A stretch of 64,000 bases of DNA from Parasitella parasitica (taxonomy: Eukaryota; Mucoromycota; Mucoromycetes; Mucorales; Mucoraceae): NCBI GenBank assembly GCA_025201805.1, contig MU619262.1, positions 3,978 to 67,977 on the forward strand. Reading direction: 5' to 3'. Positions 57,397-64,000 of this stretch are shown here, one piece after another. How positions within the stretch are numbered: the first letter of the stretch is position 1; the number at the start of each line of letters is the position of its first letter. The position numbers and the translations under genes were made by a program. Below the pieces are notes generated by a model that saw nothing but the letters and a program-made list of their open reading frames with translations, searched no databases and had not been told where the DNA came from.

Positions 57397-57554
57397 ACTG
57401 CAAGAAAAAGTAGTAAAGAGAGAGGAAGAAATATGTGTTTTTGTAAAAATCCAAGAAACACCAAGATTTATGTCTGACAATGACGACAGGAGGCAATATC
57501 AGTGCCATAATATCACAAGGTAAATGTAAATAAAATGTTTATTGCATTATTCAG

Positions 57555-58329
57555 CTAATTCTTTGAAAGGTCAGGACGAGACCGAACAACCATGACAGTA
57601 CAATCAAGGTGATGCACAAGGTATTCTGATGTCGAACCGATTAGTTTTCTACATGTTTAAAAAAAGAGTTAGTCGACAGCAGTGAAATCAACCAGCCCAA
57701 GTACAAACCTTTTCAGAAATCCAAAACCACGGCTACCACAGATGACTAAATCGGCTTGTTTTTCCTTTGCAAACTTTGTGATTTCACTCGAAGCCACGCC
57801 TCGAAGGATTTCAGCCTTGACATGTTTCTAGTTTTTTTTTTTTTTTTTTTTNNNNNNNNNNTTTTCAAAATTTGACAAATCTATTCTCAAGAAATCACTC
57901 ATTGTTGGGTAAGATTATTAAGGAAGAGAGAGGGGAAAAGAAAAAAGAAAAAGAGATGTCTCAGCTATGGGTCATCTTGAAACTCTTGGTAAATGTCAAT
58001 CAACTTACCAAACCCAAGGCACGCATAGCGTAAACAGCTTCAGCCAATCTTTCCCGGCCTTGCGACTCCAAAGAAGCTATAGTGTGTCTATAATCAGCTG
58101 CACAATCAATACCACCAATAGCAATTGTTTGCCAACCGCCAGGGCCTTCGATTTTAGCAACATCTTCGTTAATGCAAGTAGCAATGTAGATTTCATCTGT
58201 GGGAAGCAGAACACCATGGCCATTGACCCACTCTAGAGTTTGACGGCTGGCCTCAGACTCGTCGTAACAGATGACTATCTTTCTCGGAGTAGTAGAGTCA
58301 GGTAAAGGGACGTTCACAGTATTAGACAT
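57555..58329 (-). CDS. Universal stress protein (UspA family), second copy
   Basis: Exons on the minus strand: 58329-58009, 57827-57709, 57648-57555; 177 aa. It begins M-S-N-T-V-N and reads RKIVICYDESEASRQTLEWV, with the C-terminal nucleotide loop GSRGFGFLKRKLIGSTSEY (G-x2-G-x9-G-S) and CTVMVVRSRPD. The loop is split by an intron. Ten undetermined bases lie inside the first intron. A TATA box precedes the gene. Shares only the family core with the single-exon member at 31463-31999, so the pair is not a recent duplication. Confidence 0.93.
57852..57861. other. Short assembly gap (10 N)
   Basis: Ten undetermined bases after a poly-T run within the first intron of the second USP gene; no effect on the coding model. 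Confidence 0.99.
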
Positions 58330-58886
58330 TGCTTTTATGTAGTATAGCAGGGATGTGCTTACGTTGATGGCCGTTTCAAAGGCTGTATTTATAGCTGTTT
58401 TGTCTGTTTCAGTGTGATAGTTGCATGAAAGTCGTTGAAACCGGAAAACAGCGAGTTCGAACTTGGGGAGCATCTTGTAAATTTAGGTTCCCGTTTGTCT
58501 GCTGTAAATCAACTCATGTTGCTCCTGAGAATAATAATACAATACTCCCTATGAATTTATTGTTTATTGCAACCACACAAAGTAGTGCCGTCCTCCTTAA
58601 TATTTGTGTGCGTTTTCTTGCAAAATAAAAAGGCCCTTTTTCTTCTCTCTTTGTCCAACTTTTTTTTTTTATATGCAAGAGTATCCAAAGAAAAAAGGCA
58701 ATCTCCACTAATTTTGTTGAAAAGAATATAGTGTTCTGATACAAAGTTATAAATAATATAGAAATCACTCGACAACGCTCAATCAAAAGCTTCAAATCAA
58801 CCAACTCTCTTTCGCGAAGCCTGTCTCTCGCATCAAAATCTCACGTAACAAAGCTATACAACACAACACCCCAGCACTTGTCCGCA
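58330..58886. other. Divergent intergenic region between USP and PAK kinase genes
   Basis: Promoter region of both genes. It holds a minus-strand TATA box at 58386-58393. No gene is supported. Confidence 0.5.
58386..58393 (-). promoter_or_regulatory. TATA box of the second USP gene
   Basis: TATAAATA on the minus strand, 57-64 bp upstream of the start codon at 58329. Confidence 0.5.
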
Positions 58887-61000
58887 ATGCCAGCAGTACC
58901 TACTATAAACACCGCAGATTCCTCTCCAAGACACGAAGAGAATAACAGGCTCAAAGGCGTCCTGAACAAGTTTGTTGGTAAGTAGACTAGATTTACACAT
59001 GAACGCCAGAATTCCATCTAACGTATATGATAGACTTGATGTCTACAAATGCGGATATCCAACAGAACGGCGGCATGGTCATCTCAGGTCCAATGGATAT
59101 TTCTTCTCCTTACAATACAAGACATGTTACTCATGTTGGTTTTGACGCTGATACTGGCGAGTTCACTGGTCTTCCAAGAGAATGGCATACACTCTTGAAA
59201 GCAAGCGGTATAACTCAGATTGAACAGGAGCAAAATCCACAGGTAAGTTTTAAGGAGCTTTTTGGTTTTATTTTTTATTATCTTGTTTTCTCATCCCTCT
59301 TCGTCCTTCCCCTTAAAATGATGGATTTAGGCTGTCATTAACGCAATTGAATTCTATCAAGAGTCAAGAGATTTAGACGAGGCTGTGTGGCATAAAATTC
59401 CAAAGACGCATAGTCTCAGAAATAGCATTCGATCTGAATCGTTGGATGTCGTTGCTCCATGCCAACCCCAGAAATCAACGGGAAATGCTCTCACTAAATC
59501 TTTGCGTCGATTGTCCAAACTTGCCGGTTATTCCACCAGACGATCTTCCACTGTAAGTTTATATGATGCTGTGTTTATTTGTCATTTTATTAACATGGCG
59601 TAATCAGATCTCAAATCGCACCTCTATTCTGGGTAATGTTTATATTGTTTTAGTCAATGTCATGAGCTAATATTTATTATATGTGTGTATTAGTGGAGAA
59701 TCAAAAGAATAAAGCTGAATCCGCTGTTTCCCGTCCTCCAGATGAGATAACGATGCCAATACAAAAATCAGATATATCGTTACCGTTAACAATTCCGGTA
59801 GAAAAACCATCACCACCACCAGCGGTGAATCCTGCGCCTGCCAAAGAAGAAAAGCTAGTGGCTGCAAAAGAAGAAGAAGAAAACTATCCTCCTGTCATCA
59901 AACGCAAGCAGAAAGAACCGAGACAAGAGGAAATTGATGTCCTGAAACAATTAAAAGATATTTGCTATACCGTGGATCCAAATGACATTTACAAAGATAT
60001 GATCAAGATTGGACAAGGGTATTGTGTATAAAACAGTGATTTATGCACATGTTAACACCTTATCATGTAGTGCATCTGGTGGTGTGTTTATTGCCCATCG
60101 CTCTTTCACCAACGATAACGGCGAAAAAACCACAATGCCTGTTGCCATCAAGCAAATGAATTTAGAGCAGCAGCCCAAAAAAGAACTGATCATCAACGAA
60201 ATCCTCGTCATGAAAAAGTCTCAAAATCCAAACATTGTCAATTATCTCGATTCTTACTTGTGGAAAGGGGATTTATGGGTAGTGATGGAATATATGGAGG
60301 GCGGTAGTTTGACAGATGTCGTTACTTGCAACATGATGATGGAAGGCCAAATCGCTGCTGTTTGTAAAGAGGTCCTACAAGGTTTATATCATTTGCATAC
60401 AAATGGTGTCATTCATAGAGACATCAAGAGTGATAACATCCTATTGAGTCTTCAAGGTGAAATCAAATTAAGTAAGTACATGTAGTAAAAAGGGGTTGTC
60501 ATGATTAACCTGACCGTATTTCATTAGCTGATTTTGGGTTTTGTGCACAATTGAATGAAAACCAAGCTAAACGCACAACCATGGTGGGTACTCCTTATTG
60601 GGTAAGTCTTTGTACCGTTTTTTATCCAATTCCATACTTAACGGTGACATTATAGATGGCACCTGAGGTAGTAACGCGTAAAGAATACGGCTCAAAAGTG
60701 GATATCTGGTCTTTGGGCATCATGGCCATTGAAATGGTCGAGGGAGAACCGCCGTATTTGAATGAAAATCCATTAAGGGCATTATATTTAATAGCAACAA
60801 ACGGTACACCAACACTACAAAGTCCTGAGTCTCTTTCAGAGGTATTTAGAGACTTCCTGTCAAAATGTCTGGAAGTCGATCCTGAACTTCGCCCTTCAGC
60901 TGAAGAGATGTTGAACCATCCATTTTTGAAACTTGCAGACCCTCTTCGTTCGCTTTCTCCTCTAATTCGCGCCGCAAGAGAAAGTAATGCGAGTTCTTAA
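58887..61000 (+). CDS. p21-activated protein kinase (PAK/Ste20 family)
   Basis: Ser/Thr kinase activated by Cdc42/Rac, acting in polarity, morphogenesis and MAPK signalling. Exons 58887-58977, 59034-59242, 59331-59552, 59608-59632 (25 nt), 59694-60018, 60071-60471, 60528-60601, 60656-61000; 563 aa. CRIB domain near residues 50-85: [20 protein letters not shown] then [10 protein letters not shown]. Kinase domain about 285-545: glycine loop IGQGASGGVF, VAIKQMN (Lys), [44 protein letters not shown]. No PH domain is present before CRIB, so it is Ste20/Pak1-like rather than Cla4-like. A Pro/Lys/Glu linker joins the two domains. All catalytic residues are present. Confidence 0.95.
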
Positions 61001-61273
61001 TTGTTGTTTGTAATCCTACCATTTTTTTTTCCTGTTATACCCTCAACCCTTTTAACTACTTATTCATTAATATCATTTAATCATAGCCCCACTAATATAA
61101 ATATAACATAAATTTGACATCTTAATACAGAGATGTTTTTGAGGTTTACAGTTGATTCCACGTCTTTATTTTATACGGGTGCATAAAAAGATCTGCCTTG
61201 GAAGTTGATCAGTGACGATCCAATCATCATATGTACTAGATATAGATACATGCAAAAAAAGAAACGTTTGTGG

Positions 61274-62068
61274 TCAAGTTTGCCATTTTTTAATAATAGA
61301 GGAATGGACTGAATATTCTCCAGCGTCAGGGAAAGCAAGCCTGTATTTTGTCGAGGATGATGACCTGGCATTGACTAGAGCATATCTCTTGAAGTTGTGC
61401 TTGAATTTTGTCACATAACGTAACATGTTAGCCTTTGGATGTTCGTTGAAATGCATGATATGGTGAGACACGATTACGTTTGGTATAGAAGGGTCGTAAG
61501 GGATCCAAGTGACATCAATTGCCCCTTTTCTTGACGTAGCAACTCTAAACACACCTTCCACGTGGATATCTATCGTTCTTAGATTATGATATTGGCTTAG
61601 TCTAGCCATTCGATTGCTCCGTCTACTTTGAGATTTGTATGTGTCGATCAATTCCGCACCCAAATTGTCTTGGTACTTGTCTTTATCGATAGCATTTTGT
61701 TTCTTTTCACATTCTGCAACATGGATAGGCCAGAGAGGCCGGATAGTTCTTTTTGTAGGCCACAGTCTATCGGCGTTCTTTACAGCTACTTGAGAATATA
61801 GTGAGTGTTGTTCGGATGTATAGATTTTTGCCCAAGCGCCTTCATCTTCCTGTACAATGCAGGGCTGATTGTTCAACTCTTTGCGTTGAATTAGTTCCCA
61901 ACCTCCTCCAGCTAAATCTTTGCTTTTCAGTGAACTTGCTGCCGGTAAATCTGGGAACTGTAGAGCATCATCCAGCCATTCGACATAAAATTCGACAGCT
62001 TCTTCTAGTAAACATCTATTTTCGGCAAAGCCAATGGGAAAATATTGTTCAAATTGGATATCAGCCAT
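61274..62068 (-). CDS. Unknown protein (264 aa), possibly START-like
   Basis: Single frame; I place the start at the Met in M-A-D-I-Q-F (62068, AAAAAAAAATGGCT) because the 94 codons upstream look like leader sequence. I do not recognise it with confidence. The body has GGGWELIQRKELNNQPCI, WPIHVAECEKKQNAID, HNLRTIDIHVEGVFRVATSR and VTWIPYDPSIPNVIVSHH. That alternation of strands with one long C-terminal helix (RYVTKFKHNFKRYALV) is reminiscent of START-type lipid-binding proteins, but this is only an impression. No signal peptide. Convergent with the PAK kinase. Confidence 0.6.
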   Translation of the reverse strand: MADIQFEQYFPIGFAENRCLLEEAVEFYVEWLDDALQFPDLPAASSLKSKDLAGGGWELIQRKELNNQPCIVQEDEGAWAKIYTSEQHSLYSQVAVKNADRLWPTKRTIRPLWPIHVAECEKKQNAIDKDKYQDNLGAELIDTYKSQSRRSNRMARLSQYHNLRTIDIHVEGVFRVATSRKGAIDVTWIPYDPSIPNVIVSHHIMHFNEHPKANMLRYVTKFKHNFKRYALVNARSSSSTKYRLAFPDAGEYSVHSSIIKKWQT

Positions 62069-62645
62069 TTTTTTTTTCGATGTAGTTGTAAATGTATGGC
62101 AAAATACAATTCCACTTTTATATGCATACACATTGTTTTTGCTGCGGTCTGCTATGTATACCACAACGATGGCCGCAGCACATGGTTGCATGATTTTCGT
62201 TTTCTTACAAACCCTTTTTTGAAGTAAAAAAACAAAATAGAATTTAATAAATTTCATAAGTTTATGTATAGATATATTGAAAGATGCTATGATATAGTGT
62301 ACTGATCCTTTGTTTTTTTGTTTTATTTTTTTCATTGTCGGCATTGCCAAAAACGCATAATAATATAAATATCTATGCTTATTAACACGGTAATCGGTTA
62401 TACCGTCTTCATTTCAGTTCATGCCCTCATTGAACATGGACAGATAATTTTTAATAGAGTTTTTCCGTGTGGCCAGTTAGTCAATCTCAAGTGCAACATT
62501 TTGAAGCAACAACAATTATCTTTATTTAAAGACGTACACATGAAAATTTGTATTAAAAAAGATAGTTTCTTGTAGAATGCATATCGTGCATATAGGTTGC
62601 TAACAGACTTTTTCCCGTGTTGCTAGGAAATAATATAAATGAAAG
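62069..62645. other. Intergenic, no supported gene
   Basis: Promoter side of the 264-aa gene and 3' side of the glycosylase gene. The upstream in-frame extension of the 264-aa frame to 62350 is judged non-coding. Confidence 0.45.
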
Positions 62646-63932
62646 TTAAGTGTTATTACTTTGATCACCCGTAACCTTGATATCCAAAATTTTCCACATA
62701 AGCCATGAGCCTACAGTCCTGTAAGGCCTCCAAATATCTGTCATCTCAACCATATGATGGGGTAATGGAAATGATTTCTTCTTGTCAGAAGGCATTGCAA
62801 GATTAAAATGCTGAGCAACCCCTCTACGAACCCCCAAATCACCTAAAGGCAAAACATCTGAATGTTTCAGGTTGAGCATGAGGAACATGTCTACAGTCCA
62901 CTATGCGTTACAAAAATGTAAACTCTCACTTTTCAAACAAGATGCAACCGAGAAATTACCTGCCCAATGCCTTTGACTTGGGTCAATTGTTCACCGATTT
63001 CGGTACCAGACATATTGACAAAATTTTCAGGAGTGATAGTCTTGTCATTAAACTTTTGGGCAAGACATTGGATGTACTCAGCCTGCGCCATTAATATCCA
63101 TATTCAGCTACACTAGCTCCTAAAATATAATATACCTTTCTGGCAGATAGCCCTGCACTTCGTAATTCATCTGTTGATTTCTTCAAAACATCAGCAGGAG
63201 AAGGATACCAATCTTTACCTTCCTGGGAACCAAACAGCTGGATAAATCTGGCCTCAATGGAGGCAGCGGCCTTTCCATGTATTTGCTGGTAGATGATGCC
63301 ACTTGCAAGAGATCTGAAAGGGTCACTCTTTCTGTCTCTAGACATCCGTTCCTTAAAACTAGCCAGGACTTCATCGTTTATGTAAGACGCTAATTTGGGA
63401 TCATGCTTTTTGAAATGCTCAATGGCATTGTCAATATGGGTTTCCTCCGAAAGAATATACAAAGCAGACGGGGCATTTGACTAGTAGGAGGGAACTAAGC
63501 ATTTTTTGTTTATAAATGTGGGTTTGATACCCAACCAAAATCCTCTTACAAATTCAATGACCTTGGTCTTCTCAACCTTGGTTTTTTCAACCCTGATCCT
63601 TTCGACCTTGGACTTTTCAATGTTTCCCTTTTTGCTTTGTATCCTTAGAGCACTCAAAGCTTTCTGATCCTATAAACTAGTCGTTGAATTTAAAAACATA
63701 ATGGCCAATTAATCGCTTGAAATGCATTACCTTTTGGACAACAGATTTTTTCGAAATTCGACTGCGCAATTCAACCATGAGAAGCAATATGCATTTAGAC
63801 GTTTTCAAATCAAAAAGAGATTAAGAATACCTACATTTTTGATAACTTGGGGATCTTCTTTTCCTTGTAAGGTATTGCCGTCTTGTTAGCGAGTCTTCCG
63901 CTTTTACGAATGGTTGTAGTAACATTGGACAT
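62646..63932 (-). CDS. MAG1: DNA-3-methyladenine glycosylase (AlkA/Mag1 HhH-GPD family)
   Basis: Removes alkylated purines at the start of base-excision repair in the nucleus. Secure exons on the minus strand: 63778-63731, 63669-63550, 63480-63136, 63082-62960, 62900-62646; 296 aa from the Met at 63778. An upstream piece 63932-63837 (MSNVTTTIRKSGRLANK...) also looks coding, but its splice to the next exon does not keep frame, so the true start is open. Evidence: FRSLASGIIYQQIHGKAA, LRSAGLSARKAEYIQCLAQ, the helix-hairpin-helix TQVKGIGQWTVDMFLM, and VLPLGDLGVRRG with the catalytic Asp; FPLPHH and WRPYRTVGSWLMWK close the domain. The basic N-terminus holds a K-V-E-K-T repeat. A pseudogene copy lies at 48106-49328. 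Confidence 0.92.
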
Positions 63933-64000
63933 AATGATGAGGTAGGAAAAGAGAAGTGTTTAGTTGACCTCTATCGAGTGACGGTGCGACATTTAATTTA

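Overview
The window is eukaryotic nuclear DNA, most likely from an early-diverging fungus of the Mucoromycota (Mucorales-like). It is AT-rich. Nearly every gene is split by short GT-AG introns of about 50-100 nt, often with a TACTAAC-like branch site. The gene set is fungal: chitin synthase chaperone Chs7, fungal-type LRR adenylate cyclase, a DUF8032 protein and UspA-type stress proteins in a eukaryotic setting. I assign it by family content and style, not by database search. Exon borders below are my own splice reconstructions; for nearly every spliced model the coding length sums to a multiple of three (exceptions are stated in the entries).

Layout. 1-3.2 kb: C-terminal part of a Helitron Rep/helicase with a possible 3' end, followed by hairpin-rich DNA. 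3.8-6.7 kb: broken copy of a lineage-specific gene family with a PD-(D/E)XK-like motif; an intact, motif-less relative lies at 39.7-41.5 kb. 8-9.3 kb: interspersed repeat copy and a decayed DDE transposase. 9.4-16.4 kb: adenylate cyclase. 16.6-19.3 kb (minus): V-ATPase subunit d and tRNA m1A58 methyltransferase TRM61. 19.5-20.3 kb: Nsl1/Mis14-like kinetochore protein. 21.1-23.4 kb: splicing factor SF3A1. 23.7-27.3 kb: peroxisomal acyl-CoA oxidase and an SCP2-type protein, both ending in SKL. 27.6-28.8 kb: assembly gap and second repeat copy. 29.9-33.6 kb: Mrs2 Mg2+ transporter, a universal stress protein (minus), Chs7. 33.8-38.4 kb: a small unknown protein, a two-GATA-finger plus SET methyltransferase fusion, and Leo1 of the Paf1 complex. 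41.8-47.7 kb (minus): DUF8032 protein and a kelch-repeat membrane protein. 48.1-49.3 kb: 3-methyladenine glycosylase pseudogene; the intact paralogue is at 62.6-63.9 kb (minus). 49.3-52.0 kb (minus): divergent kinesin with microexons. 52.2-54.6 kb: unknown proteins. 57.6-58.3 kb (minus): second universal stress protein. 58.9-61.0 kb: PAK/Ste20 kinase. 61.3-62.1 kb (minus): unknown 264-aa protein.

How genes relate. Most are unrelated housekeeping or signalling genes, as is normal in fungi. Plausible functional groupings are acyl-CoA oxidase with SCP2 (peroxisomal beta-oxidation), adenylate cyclase with PAK kinase and Chs7 (morphogenesis and polar growth), and the SET protein with Leo1 (transcription-coupled chromatin, since Paf1C and H3K36 methylation act together). 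The most unusual items are the GATA-GATA-AWS-SET fusion, the kinesin with 6-nt and 4-nt exons and an altered switch II, and the two-member lineage-specific family in which the broken copy keeps the nuclease-like motif and the intact copy has lost it.
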